This document shows positions 19,979 to 31,213 of a stretch of DNA of 64,000 nucleotides, piece after piece. The number at the start of each line of letters is the position of its first letter. The stretch's first letter is position 1. This stretch comes from Saturnia japonica. Taxonomy: Eukaryota; Arthropoda; Insecta; Lepidoptera; Saturniidae. The stretch spans positions 14,942,001 through 15,006,000 of the forward strand of contig CM065322.1 in NCBI GenBank assembly GCA_033032175.1, in the 5' to 3' direction. Below the pieces are notes generated by a model, which made no database searches, was not told the origin of the DNA, and saw nothing but the letters and a program-made list of their open reading frames with translations. A program made the position numbers and the translations under genes.

Positions 19979-21129
19979 ACTGCACAGTGGACTGGCCTAG
20001 AGGGTTTACCGGTTGGGTGCACGGATTGAGGTGCACAGATGATAATGGCCTTAGCCCTTCGACTAAGGTGTCCCATCTGTGACTTCAGAACTCGGTTATA
20101 CGGGCTTTAACCGCTCTCTGGAGTACGCGTAACCGTGCGCGGTTTGCCTCGGTCAGATAAGAGTCATGCGCATGAGTCGCAGCGTTCTTCTCCGTCATCA
20201 ACGCTCGCACGTCGGCAGGGAGTACAAAGCGGCGATCGTTCGCCGCTTCAATGCCGACTTGGAGGTGGTCGACTAGGGAGTCGATCGCGAGATCTACGTG
20301 CGCAACTGACTCCAATACGTCCGGGACCCTAACGAGACTGGGCGAGGACTGCCTATCCGCGAGGTAGTGTTTCAGTTTGGCATAGTCAACCGTTGTAACT
20401 GAAGGAGGGCTGGAGTCATCTGGTTGTCCTAGCTGTAGGATGACCGGGCGATGGTCAGAATCGAGTTCGTGTGCGACCCGAATGAGTCGTACCTGAAGCG
20501 CGATATTTTTCAGGAGGGCTATGTCAAGCCTTGTCGGTGTACAGTGATCTTGAAAGTGGGTGGGAGTGGGAGGCGCTATGACGTCAAAGTTTAACTCGTC
20601 CGTCAACTCTTCGAGAATAACCCCATTGCTGGAGTCTCTCCAATTGTTGAAGGACGTGTGTCCACTGTTGAGGTCACCTGCGATAATGACCTATGTGCCG
20701 AGCGAGAGTAGCTTCTCTAGGTCAGACCTGAGAGGTACTGTCGTCGGTGAGAGGTACACGGATACGATCGTTATGGACGGATGATCGGTCATTCCTAGTC
20801 TACACACGGATACTTCCATATTGGTAAGTATCGGAGGATCTACCGGCATGCAATACAAGGAGCGTTTGTAGTAAATGAGAGTGCCGCCCCCCTCGGCCGT
20901 CACGGTCATTTCTAACAATGTTGTAGTTTGCAATACTCGGATTGTGTTTACCACGCTTTAAGAGCGTTTCCTGTACTAAGAGAACGTCTATTTAGTGATC
21001 TTTAAGAAAAGTCGCAACGAGATCACGCTGCGGATATAAGTTCCGCGCATTAAAAAAGGAGATGTTTAGGCCTCTCGGCTTGAGCCTAGCCATTGAGAGG
21101 CCTGAGGTTGTCGGCTTCGCGATCGAGAC
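19979..21129 (-). pseudogene. Jockey-type LINE, middle piece: end of ORF1 and ORF2 endonuclease
   Basis: On the sense strand the last 14 codons of ORF1 run from 21129 to a TAG that overlaps the ORF2 ATG at 21093 (ATGGCTAG). ORF2 starts with the apurinic-like endonuclease: FNARNLYPQRDLV, then LLVQET (the conserved Glu), VSVYLSP, AGDLNSGH and SDHRPVILQL. In-frame stops interrupt it near 20995, at 20691-20693 and at 20085-20087. After the last stop the frame continues with WDTLVEGLRP, then reaches the errantivirus insertion. Across that insertion the reading resumes with FDTIDKAEC at 13133. The piece joins ORF1 at 27115 once BEL-2 is removed. Inactive but clearly one copy. Confidence 0.88.
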
Positions 21130-21296
21130 TGTTTGCGATGTAAAATGATTTAGTTCCTTTTCTTTGTTAATACTTTGAACTTTATTAGGATCAACCTTTG
21201 CATAGTTGTCACAATTTTGTTATTAGTGTTGCCATATACAAATTTTTTCCCTCCTGGCGAACTCTGTGTTGCCGGCTCATCATGGCCGCTCCAACA
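21130..21296 (-). repeat. BEL-2 3' LTR
   Basis: Plus-strand ends are TGTTTGCGATG and GCTCCAACA. It matches 26948-27114 except for about two substitutions. Confidence 0.95.
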
Positions 21297-21386
21297 TCCT
21301 GGCCCCCTGGAAGAACCTTCTTCCAGACTAGTTGGCTTGTGATGAACTCTGCACTGGCAATGGGACAAGCCGGTTTACGGCTCGTT

Positions 21387-22511
21387 TTACAGCCGATTAG
21401 GTCCCCTGTCGGTGAGCAGCTCCACCACTCTGATGATCTTGTCCGGGCCGGGGTAGAGCTTGACGACACGACCAAGCTTCCACTTAAGCGGCGGTAAGTT
21501 GTCGTCCTTCAATAACATCAAATCTCCAGCCTGAACCATCTTGCTATTAGAACGCCATTTTGATCGAGTTTGAAGCTCGCCGAGATATTCTTTGGTCCAT
21601 CTCGTCCAAAATGCTTGCCGCAACTTTTCAATTAATTGATAGCGATTAGGACGCCTTGCTTCGATTAATTCGGATGGTACTGTCATCAGAGGCCGTCCAA
21701 TAAGAAAGTGTCCAGGAGTAAGTGGGTTAATGTCGCTGGGATCGGAAGACAAAGGGGACAGAGGACGGGAGTTCAAGATTGCTTCTATCAGTACAAATAA
21801 AGTAGTTAATTCTTCGAAAGTTAATGAAGCGTCGCCTGCTATACGTTTTAAATGAAATTTTGAAGATTTTATGCCCGCTTCCCAAATTCCTCCAAAATTG
21901 GGTACATAAGCCGGAATGAATTTCATAATGATACCCTCGTTACTAGCGTAGTCGCAAATGGGCTGACGACTTGATCGAAGTATTCTACCCAATTCATTGT
22001 TTGCACCTACGAAGTTAGTGCCATTATCGCAATGTATAACATAGGTTTTGCCACGCCGAGATACAAAGCGACGTAAACATAGAATGAAAGCTTCGCTACT
22101 GAGGTCACTTACCACCTCTAGGTGAACTGCCTTAGTTACTAAGCAAACAAAGATGCAAAGATAAAATTTTGTATTGCGATTGCCACGTCCCTTTTTTGAG
22201 GAAATCATGAATGGTCCGCCGAAGTCAGTACCACACGAATAAAAGGGGAAATTAATATTAGTCCTCTCGACAGGCAAGTGCCCCATAATTGGTTGCAAAG
22301 TCTTGCCTCTGAAACGTGTACAAATAACGCATGCTCTGGAGACATTGCGTGCCAAAGCCCGACCACCTAAAGGCCAAAATCTCTCCCTAATAGAAGCTAG
22401 CAATAGCTGTGGTCCAGCGTGAAATAAGCGCTGGTGTTCGTACCTCATTAATAATTTAGTAAAATGATGTCGACTATTTAAAATGATTGGATGTTTTTTT
22501 ATTGAATTCAT
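21387..22511 (-). pseudogene. BEL-2 integrase
   Basis: Integrase part of the BEL-2 polyprotein, 374 open codons after a frame change near 22500 (T7 run). It has the zinc-binding part (HQRLFHAGPQ, CVICTRFRGK). The catalytic core carries the first Asp in CGTDFGGPF, the second Asp in HCDNGTNF and the Glu in FGGIWEAGI. The DUF5641-like C-terminus (LMLLKDDNLPPLKWKLGRV) follows. All catalytic acids are retained. The frame ends a short distance before the 3' LTR. It is called a pseudogene because it is disconnected from the upstream polyprotein. Confidence 0.88.
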
Positions 22512-23170
22512 AATGTGAGAATTTGAGTCGACCGCCGACTCTTAGCACGCCATCTGCGTCAAGAAATGGATTTAAAGGTAGTATTTTTGATTTGTGATGC
22601 AATTTGCCACTATTTTGTATATTTCCTATTTCTACATTAAAAGACGCTGCTTGACATAGTTTAATTAAATGTAATTGAGCCTTATCAAGTTCCTTCACTT
22701 GTAAGGGACCTGACATTTTGTGGTTAATTTTATTTATGTTATTGATAAAACGCAAAACGTAGGCAAATGCTCTTTTCAATCGAAGAAAATTTGAGTATTT
22801 AGTAAATTGAATAAATTTTGGACTTTGAATAGTTAAATGAACCTTTAGTTCAGGTACATCTATAGTTAAATTTTCTATCTGAGGCCACTCTGTGGACTCC
22901 CCCTTTAAGAATGGAGGACCTTCCCACAATATGCAAGTTCTTTGCATTAGATCTTGAGGTTCAACTCCTCTTGACGCCAAGTCGGCAGGGTTTAAATCAG
23001 TAGGAACGTGCCTCCAGGTGTGACCCGCTGTGAGCTCGTTTATCTCTTGTATTCTGTTGCGTACAAAAGCCTTTAGTAATTTTGTGGAGTTCGAATCCAA
23101 CAGAAAACAATTGAGGAATCAGTCCAGAAAATGATACGATTAATATTAAAATTTAGAACCTTTGTTACCT
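22474..23170 (-). pseudogene. BEL-2 RNase H region and linker, broken
   Basis: The open part 23100-22474 carries the end of the RNase H region and the linker to integrase: RNRIQEINELTAGHTWRHV, LNPADLASRG and FLDADGVLRVGGRL. Just upstream, near 23165-23100, the sequence around IIFWTDSSIVFCWI is in another frame and the expected frame has stops, so at least one more indel lies there. The next frame change is near 22500. Confidence 0.82.
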
Positions 23171-23243
23171 TCGAGCATAAACGAGCTCCCTAACAATGCA
23201 CCACATAACTCTAGGCGTGGTATAGTCATTGGTTTAATAGGCG

Positions 23244-25487
23244 CTACCCGTGCCTTGGCACATAGCAGCTTAACTGAAATTTGGTTGTTAGGATCAACAG
23301 AACGTACATATATACACAGGAACCGTAAGCATCCTGTGATGCATCCACAAAAATATGAAGCTCAACTAAATTTGGTAAGTTACATATGACATTACGAGAT
23401 ATTTTGTTCAAATTTGTGGCAATGTCAGACCACTGCTTAGATAGGTCGTCAGGTACTGAATCATCCCAATTTAATTTTAAATTCCATAGTTTTTGTAAAA
23501 TTATTTTTGCCTTAATGACATATGCACATACCAAACCCAGTGGATCAAAAATTGTACATGTTGAACGTAGAATTGATCTCTTAGTTATTGGGAATTCAAA
23601 TTCTATATTTATATCAAACCTTAAATTATCTGATTTAGGTGACCACTGTAGACCTAGAACACTAGACTCCTTGTTTAATAGTGGTATCTCATTAGTGTCC
23701 CTTTGATTTAAATTAGGGGCGTTGGACATTATTTTATGTAAAGGGAAACAGCCTGATCTCAATACTGTTTTCACCTTATCATAAATATACCTAATACCTT
23801 CCTCACTTGAGGATCCAGTGGCCAGATTATCCACGTATATATCATGTTCTATGATATGCGCTATAATTGGATCCGAACATTCTTGGGATAACTGAAGAAG
23901 ACATCTAGTACTGAGAAAAGGTGCAGACGCTGTACCATAGGTGACAGTATTTAGCTGCAAGACCTTTAATGGTTGAGATTCATCGTCCCTCCAAATTATA
24001 AGTTGTAGGTGGCGCTGGGATGGATTTATATCTATCTGTCTATAATGTTTTTGAATGTCAGCGGTTAAGACATATTTATGACAACGAAATCGTATTAAAA
24101 TTAATAAAAGATCATCTTGTACCACTGATCCGATTAATTGAATATCATTTAGAGATTTACCAGAGGTTGTTTTTGCCGACGCATCGAAAACAACCCTTAG
24201 TTTGGTGGTTTCACTTTTATCTCGAATGACAGCGTGATGTGGCAAGTAATATCCAAAATATGGCTTATTTACCTCACATAAATGGTTTAGATTAGAGTAT
24301 TCCTGGATAAAATTTAGATATTTTTGCCTTACCAAAGGTAATTTGGATAATCTTTTTTCTAAATTTAGAAAACGCATTTTAGCTCGATTATATGAGTCAC
24401 CGAGAGCCCCTTCTGGCTCCTCCTTAAATGGAATTTTAACACAAAATCTACCAGAAGGTAACCTACTCATGTTCTCTACAAAGTGAGTTTCACATAAATT
24501 TTCTTCAACAGTAGGAACAGCCTTCTCTAGGTGTATTTCTTCTATTTCCCAGAATAACTTGAGTGTATCACGTATTTCCTGACTAAAGTTACATTGTATT
24601 CGAGTTTGTTCTTGTTGTACATAACCTATAGGCCCAGAAACAAGCCACCCAAACTGTGAACTTTGCAAAACCGGTTTTTGTACACCTAACTTAATTCTCT
24701 GGAAACCGACAATATCCCAGAATACATCAGCCCCCAGAAGAATGTCGATATTGGAGGGACAATGAAACTGAGGGTCTGCCAGCTCAATGTCTGTAGGTAA
24801 ATTCAGATAATTAATATTAACATTTATAGAAGGTAATATGCCAGTAATATTAGGTATCACAAGGCACTTAACCTTTATATTAAATGAGGAAACACAAGAT
24901 TTTATATTAAGATTACAACTTTCCTTGATATTAAATGAAGCATTGTTTATTCCGGACACACTAATCATGTTTATGTTCTCAGTTGAGAAATTTAACTTTT
25001 GTAATAAATCTTCTGTTACAAATGATGATTGGCTGCCCGTGTCTAACAGAGCACGAACTCGGTGAACCACATTATTATGTTCATTAATTATATCAATAAC
25101 CGCAGTACATAGGAGCACTTGCTTGACCAAGACGGCTGAGAGAGAAACAGGTAATGAAGGAACATTAACATTTTCCACAATGTTTGCAGAATTTATAGTA
25201 TGGTTTGGTTTGTCTGTGTGCAGTAAAGTGTTGTGTTTAGATTTACATAAGCGACAAGACCCCTTGAGGCGACATTGTAAATAACGATGGCCTTTACGCA
25301 AACAGTTAGAACATAATTTCAAGCGTGAAACTTCACTCTTTCTGTTTTCTATAGACATATTATTAAATTTAGTGTACTCATGAACAAAATGATTTTGATT
25401 ACATATAATACAACAAGGATAATTGGTATTAGTGGAGGTGGCAATAGCATTACTAGTTTCCTCAACAGATAATGCAAATGATTTCAT
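23244..25487 (-). pseudogene. BEL-2 gag knuckles, protease and RT
   Basis: 747 open codons. The order is Cys/His clusters (CCIICNQNHFVHEY, CSNCLRKGHRYLQC, CRLCKSKHNTLLH), aspartic protease (LLDTGSQSSFV), and RT with LPHHAVIRD, VVFDASAKT and a YVDN catalytic motif in HDIYVDNLATG. The second Asp of YVDD is Asn, which would harm RT. The frame ends in the RNase H start ([14 protein letters not shown]) with a frameshift near 23290. At the upstream end it is out of register by one with the gag frame (about 25480). Confidence 0.88.
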
Positions 25488-26490
25488 AGGGTTGGCCTTG
25501 AGGCAAGGCTCCCCTTTGAGAATATACTAGTTTTTCATTATAGTTATCTTGAGTAGTTTCTAAAATAGCTGCTCTATTTCTTAAAAATTGAAAAAAATCC
25601 TTTAAAGTAGGCAAGCTAGATAAGTTACATTTGCTCTCCTCCCACTTACAGTTTGTCGTTGCATCTAGTTTAGAACAAACTAAATATATTACTATGGCAT
25701 CCCACCCATCAGTTGGCAGACCTAAGGTGTTCAAAGACCGTAAATTTTTTGCGACAACATCAACAACAAAACGCAGTGACTTGTAAGATGCCTTGTTCAT
25801 GGATTCTAAACAGAATAATGCCTTTAAATGATTATTTATTAAGATATTTTTATTGTTGTATCTCTCACATAGCAACTACCAAGCAACAGAATAATTTTTT
25901 GAAGTAAATTCAATAGTTTTAATAACTACAAGAGCACTACCTTCGAGGGCTGACCTTAGATAGTGGAATTTGTTAATTTCAGGTATTGAATTATTCAGAT
26001 GAATGAGTGATTCAAACAAGTCTCTAAATTCAAGCCATTTAAGATGGTCACCGTCGAAGGACGGTAGCTTAATAGTTGGCAGTTTAATATTATGCTCATT
26101 TCTATTAGAATGACTAGATCGTGCATCATTTTCGGAATCATGATCTGGTTTTGCGTTCTCAATTAACTGCTGAATCAGAGATGTAACTGAGATGATTTGA
26201 GTTTCTATTAGATCACGAGTTAATAATTGTTCATTCAAATCCTCACACTCATCTTCAATATTTGTCTGAATCTCATCAAATAATGAAGACAACTGTTGAC
26301 ATTTTTCTAAACGCAAAATCAATTCATTTAATTTAGTGTCTCTTATCACACTAGGCTCAAGTAATTTTATAGATTCAACATGATCTTTCATTTTTGTTAG
26401 ACGGCCCTTTAGAGCAGAGCGTTTTCGCATATATTTGGCTAACTCAGGTTTAGATTGCATATCATCACTATCGCTGGTCATTTTCACCAA
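25462..26490 (-). pseudogene. BEL-2 gag N-terminus with a nonsense codon
   Basis: Two same-frame open stretches (26490-25876 and 25875-25462) separated by an in-frame TAG at 25876-25878, just after the conserved SKNYSVAW. Content is the BEL gag: an N-terminal coiled region, then LPSFDGDHLKWLEFRDLFE and the DUF1759-like core, up to GALPQGQP. There the frame shifts into the knuckle-protease frame. The likely ATG is at 26490. Confidence 0.85.
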
Positions 26491-26947
26491 ATGTAAATGA
26501 AGTAGGTAGGTATTAAATAGTTCAGATCAAACCAGGTTATGTTGTGCATGCAATATGAGACTAGTCGTAGCCCAGCTGCAGCCAGCTTGTAGTCACGCGC
26601 ACGAATAGACTGCCCTGTAAAGGCCTTAGACGGCTGCTTACAAACAGCAGTAGCCGACAGGCGCAGCTCGTTGCGCAGTGCCAGCGCAGTCACGTACTCA
26701 CACAATTTACAACCCCGTTCCGCTGAAATAGTCGACATACAACTTTAATATCAGTATTTGAACAGATAGATCGCCTGAACGAAATTTAGGAACATAGGAA
26801 TGATGAAAATGTAGGTAGGTAATAGTGTAGGAAAACTGGTACTTTCTTGCCGTAAGTTTCAATGCAAATCCGATTTCAATTCCATCCAAATCCAAGTTGT
26901 CCGCTGCGCATCTTGTAGATTGCAGGTTCGTAGTTACGGTCGCCAGA
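26491..26947 (-). other. BEL-2 leader
   Basis: Non-coding 5' leader between the LTR and gag. It includes the primer binding site next to the LTR. Short minus frames here are not conserved coding. Confidence 0.6.
26922..26945 (-). promoter_or_regulatory. BEL-2 primer binding site, tRNA-Arg-like
   Basis: Two nt inside the 5' LTR the sense strand reads TGGCGACCGTAACTACGAAC, then CTGC. From memory of insect tRNA-Arg 3' ends (CGGTCGCCA) this is a good complement apart from a short gap. BEL/Pao elements often use tRNA-Arg. Confidence 0.65.
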
Positions 26948-27114
26948 TGTTTGCGATGTAAAATGATTTAGTTCCTTTTCTTTGTTAATACTTTGAACTT
27001 TATTAGGATCAACCTTTGCATAGCTGTCACAATTTTGTTATTAGTGTTGCCATATACAAATTTATTCCCTCCTGGCGAACTCTGTGTTGCCGGCTCATCA
27101 TGGCCGCTCCAACA
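26948..27114 (-). repeat. BEL-2 5' LTR
   Basis: 167 bp, about 98.8% identical to the 3' copy by eye; followed by GAGAC. Confidence 0.95.
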
Positions 27115-27747
27115 GAGACGGAAACCGTACTGCTCCAGATGGGCCTTGTATGCGAGGACCTTGCGTATCTCGTGCTCACGAAGGAGCGATTACATGAGGT
27201 CATCTTTTGTGTAGGCGCGGGGTGCTGGAGCGCGGGGCGCGGGGATGTCCATAGCCATGAGGGGCTGTGGTTTGGGGGCCCGTCCGTTCGACTCACTTGG
27301 GGTGCGGGGGGGCCTACGGTCGCCTGAGTGCGGCGGGGGGTCGGGAGGGACGGAAGCACCTCTGGATTGAGCTACCCGTACAACTAACAGTTGTGGCATT
27401 GGGAGGGCTTAGAATTTTTGTATGGTGGCTCTACGTATACGCCGGAGAGCTCGCATACCTTCTCTAGGTTGAAGATTTTTTTGCCCTCAAGCGTCTTGTC
27501 GAGAATTAGTACGAGCATTTGAAGGGCTCGTTTGTCTTTGTTGTACATCCGATGTACCTCTCGGATGGGGAATTTTTGTTCTTGAAGGGAGGCGAGGACT
27601 TCCCCGGGTGTGATTTCGACGGGGATTCGTCGAAGCACCACCCGTAGGACTAGCTCCTCTTCGAGCGCGTATGTTCCTACTACGGAGTAGGGTAGTTAGT
27701 TTACGATGGCTGTCTGGTGAGCTTGTAGTGTCCTTATAGTGAGATAA
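27115..27747 (-). pseudogene. Jockey-type LINE, 5' piece: ORF1
   Basis: Remnant of the gag-like ORF1. The frame 27641-27384 carries the conserved block RRIPVEITPGEVLASLQ ... FPIREVHRMYN and ends at CHNC, the start of the first zinc knuckle. The remaining knuckles seem to be deleted. The text resumes with a Pro-rich stretch, YTKDDLM, a stop at about 27190, and then LLREHEIRKVLAYKAHLEQY. The next codons FRL continue into DREADNLRP at 21129 after BEL-2 is removed. An in-frame stop also lies upstream near 27690. The 5' end meets an LTR-like sequence at about 27748, so ORF1 is 5'-truncated. Confidence 0.82.
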
Positions 27748-28064
27748 TGTAAACACTGTATTTTTGCACTATAATTTTTACTATAAATTATCAGTCTTTA
27801 CAAACAATAAAAATAATAGATATGTCTAGAGAGCCAACATGCGTTCAGGCATGTTTATCTTTTTACACTAGTCTTGCTCGTGCCTCGTAGACGTCAGTCG
27901 TCGGCGGCCGTCGTGTCGACTCGGCTCGCGTCGCGTTGCCTTGCCGTACAGTAGGCACTTCATACTGCTGTTTTTTGAATTTTAAATAAATTTACATGGC
28001 GCGCAAATATTATGTATATTATTAAATTTATTTTTGATGTGAGAAATCTGGAGTACGCCACACA
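27748..28064 (-). repeat. Probable 3' LTR of the outer gypsy
   Basis: The stretch starts TGTAAACACTG. It ends just before CACTCCCTTCCAGA, which corresponds to the sequence next to the gypsy-4 LTR (CACCCCCTTCCAGA). Its body has a GC-rich promoter-like core near 27890-27950. No second copy is present because the other end of the element is lost, so boundaries are approximate. Confidence 0.5.
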
Positions 28065-29470
28065 CTCCCTTCCAGATACCGGGTTACGGGCGATATTTAT
28101 CCGGGAATTTAATTCTCCGCCCAGATCGTGTTCTGCGCTCCAATTCAGGTGGTATTGAGTATTTTTTTTTTGTTTTTCAGGTATATCTGGAGTTTGTCTG
28201 GGGATTGGTGTTGGATTATCTACAAGAGTGTAAACTGGCTTCAATCTATCAATGGACACGGTCAGTGTTTTTCAATTGGCCATGATTTTAAACACTTTCT
28301 CATTTCGTTCCAAAATTCTATGTGGTCCAGTGTATGCAGGTTACAGTGGTCTGCGGTGAGCATCATCTTGCAGGAAGACATGAGTAGCAGTCGTGAGGTC
28401 CTTTAAATACAAATATAGACTTTTTGCAGTGCCTCGATGCTGGTTGCGGCTGGATGCTGGTTGCAAACTCTCTGAGCCGTGCAGCAAAGTCGGTAACGTC
28501 TGTTGTTGTATTGGTATTAGGGTTGAAGATCTCTCCTGGTAATCTTAATGTTTCACCATATACTAGTTCTGCTGAGGATGTTTGTAAGTCTTCCTTATAC
28601 GCGCATCTTATGCCTAGCAGTACCAATGGAAGTGTTTATGTCCAATTCTCATTGCCGTGGCAAGTTATTGCGGCTTTTAATTGTCTGTGAAATCTTTCCA
28701 CTAATCCATTGCAGGCCGGATGATATGCCGTGGTTTTTTTATGGTGGAATCCAGCTATTTCTGATAGATATTTAAAGAGTGCTGATTGAAATTGTGTTCC
28801 TCTGTCTGTTATAATTTCAGATGGGCATCCAAAACGAGCAATCCATGTTGTTAAAAGTGCTTTTGCTGTTGTTTCTGCGGATATATCGGTGATCGGTATC
28901 GCCTCAGGCCATCTTGTAAATCTGTCTACAGCGGTAAGACAGTATTTATAACCGTGGGATATTGGCATTGGTCCGATCAAGTCGATATGTATGTGAGTGA
29001 ATCTAGTGCGTGGTATTTTAAATTCTCTTAAAGGAGAAGACACATGTCTCGTTATTTTGGCGCGCTGACAAGCATAACAGCTTTTAGTCCAGTTTCGGCA
29101 ATCTTTGCGTATTCCCGGCCATACATAACGCTGTGATACCAGTTTGGCAGTTGCATTAGCGCCGGGATGACTGAGCGAGTGCAAACTTTCATATACTCGT
29201 TGTCGCATTTCTTTTGGTACATACGGTCGAATAATTTGTGTAGATTCGTCACTATAAAGTTTAATGTCGGATCCGGGTATCGATACTCTTGTCAGTTTCA
29301 GTAATGTCTCTCCGTTAAGTAAACTTTCTAATTCCTTGTCAGTTTCTTGTGATTTTGCTAGAATTGTGAGATCTACTGGTAGAGACAGTTCCTCGATCCT
29401 TGAGAGGGTATCTGCCACAACATTGTCTTTCCCAGATATGTGTTGTATATCCGTGGTTATATGTTAGTAG
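27960..29470 (-). pseudogene. Outer CsRn1-type gypsy, integrase half
   Basis: C-terminal half of a gypsy pol. It begins at [18 protein letters not shown] (end of RNase H), followed by the integrase zinc finger ([10 protein letters not shown] ... [15 protein letters not shown]). The catalytic core has [15 protein letters not shown] and the Glu in GLVERFHRQ. An in-frame TAA near 28636 interrupts the core. The last part, with SIDRLKPVYTL, is frameshifted. The upstream half of the same gene is not adjacent: RT and RNase H of a closely similar element lie at 45751-46829, on the other side of the Harbinger insertion. The break is within about six codons of RQFRHL. Confidence 0.85.
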
Positions 29471-29530
29471 CTATCGGAGTTAATTTGTATTTTCTAATCT
29501 ATCTATGACTGGTGTTTCAATAACACTATT

Positions 29531-30268
29531 CCTACAAACTTAGATAAGACTATAGATAGATAAAAACTTCTAACACCAGTAAGAGTGTCCCTCCGAAACG
29601 TTTTGTTTTTGCGTTTAAAACTTATTGCGTCATGTATAACATAAACAACATAAGTATAATTAATATTTTTATTTAGGATAATTATTATGATTAAGTAATA
29701 ACAATATTTTATAATGTTTAATAAACAAAAATATGTATTTATAAAACACAGTTTGCACCTGTCATGATAAAATTCTACAAATTCGAAACAAGAAACAACA
29801 AAACGTTGTTAGAAACCTGTTTGACAGTTAACTATTGTTCATAGTTATTTCACATTTCTAGACATGCGCAAAACAGTACCCTATGAAGTTATGCCATATG
29901 GCATGACATTTCGTTTTGCGTAATATGGCATTACAGCAGTACTCAGATCTCAAAACATGACCCGTCCGAAATGGCATGACGCATTAAGCGGAGTTTTATA
30001 GCCCGCTAACATTACGTAGTGTAATGAATGTTCTGGTGTCATAAATAGACCTTTTTTATTATTCCCTATTTAATTTTGTATAGTTTACTTGTGCGAGTGA
30101 CAACACGGCGTTATGAAGACGCAAGCTTTATTGAGAAAGTTGATTTTCCTTCATACTTAACCATGATTAGGAAATATTTGTAATATTGTTTATAATTAAA
30201 TATTGGATACAATGGCTTGCCTTTTGTTGTTGTTGTTTCGCGCCTAAAATGCATATACTTATTTTCAA
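29531..30268. other. Harbinger subterminal non-coding region
   Basis: AT-rich region upstream of the Myb-like gene. It contains a perfect 14-bp palindrome ATGCCATATGGCAT near 29893 and two further ATGGCAT copies nearby, which could be subterminal transposase sites. No gene is seen. Confidence 0.4.
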
Positions 30269-30750
30269 ATGAAGTCAAAGGCAATCGGAAAAGATGAAGT
30301 AATTTGTCTTTTAGATTTAATATCAAAGCAGCCTGCCCTTACATCAAAGACAACAAATGCCACAAATATTAAATTAAAGAACGACGCATGGAGAGCGATA
30401 GCGCACGATTTTAGTGCGATAGCGGGAGAAATGCGTCGCCCCGAACAACTTAGACTAAAATGGGAATATTTAAAAAAAGCAGCAAGGAAACGTAAGGCTA
30501 TTATACGGGAAAATAATGTAAAAGTTCGTACTGCATGCAATAAAAAAAGTATATTGCAACTAACTCATACATCTTGTTTTAATGATATTTATCTATTCCC
30601 AGACTGGAGGTGGAAAGATGTACATCCTCCAGATGAAACATTAGACCGTGTAGCATCTATATTGGGTGCTACATGCAGTGGCTTCACTGTTGAATTTGGG
30701 GGTGATAGAGAAACTGGAACTGTTGTGGAAATTATAGATCTTGGGTTGTA
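30269..30750 (+). pseudogene. Harbinger Myb/SANT-like protein, first part
   Basis: DNA-binding partner protein of PIF/Harbinger transposases. The ATG at 30269 starts a helix-turn-helix of the Myb/SANT (MADF-like) type over about residues 5-85: ICLLDLISKQP, AWRAIAHDFSAI and EQLRLKWEYLKKAARKRK. The aromatic residues W and Y are in typical places. A less conserved part follows with DVHPPDET. The gene is cut by gypsy-4 after the codons for DLG. After removing that element and one GGGT copy, it continues at 35679 in frame. It is divergent from the transposase gene, as usual for the family. Confidence 0.82.
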
Positions 30751-31193
30751 GTTATGAAAATATGTAGGTGTATTGAAATAAATATTTTTTACGGTACACT
30801 ATAGAAGGATGAAAGTTTATTGTCACAATTACATAAACATACAAACTACACAAGAACATAGAAGGAGTGATTATACAATAGTTTAAATTATGAAAAAATT
30901 ACTAAATAAGCACGGCGAGATATATGTGATAGCTCAACGTTAGAACAGGGTCGGTACTAACGTCTGCATATGCCCCGGCTGTTGCGACGCGCGTATGCGC
31001 GAGCGCAACACCGGTATAGTGTCGTCTCGCTCACACTCGCAGGGCTCGTCTTAGCAACAGCGGCGCGCCGGCCGCTGTTATTAAGTAAACGACTATATAC
31101 AAAATAAATCTGTTTGTACATGTAACAATATTAATTTTGATAATTAAATTTATTTACAATATTACACACAAATAAGTGTATTGAGTCACTACA
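30747..31193 (-). repeat. Gypsy-4 3' LTR
   Basis: Ends TGTAGT and ACTACA on the plus strand. It contains an ATGCGCGAGCGCAAC GC-rich core and several AATAAA-like motifs. About 99% identical to 35233-35678. Confidence 0.95.
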
Positions 31194-31213
31194 TCACCCC
31201 CTTCCAGAGACCG

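Larger units (their letters stand above)
21130..27114 (-). mobile_element. BEL-2: BEL/Pao LTR retrotransposon inside the LINE
   Basis: Full-length minus-strand BEL/Pao element with 167-bp LTRs and a perfect 5-bp target duplication GAGAC (21125-21129 and 27115-27119). The target is the end of LINE ORF1, whose reading continues across the joint when one GAGAC is removed. The coding region keeps the BEL order but has several frameshifts and a nonsense codon, so it is a dead copy despite LTRs that differ at only about two positions. Confidence 0.95.

Noticed and set aside
27027..27467. Several overlapping GC-rich frames on both strands near 27.2 kb
   Set aside because: They are shadows of LINE ORF1, whose Pro/Arg-rich part is GC-rich and opens many frames.
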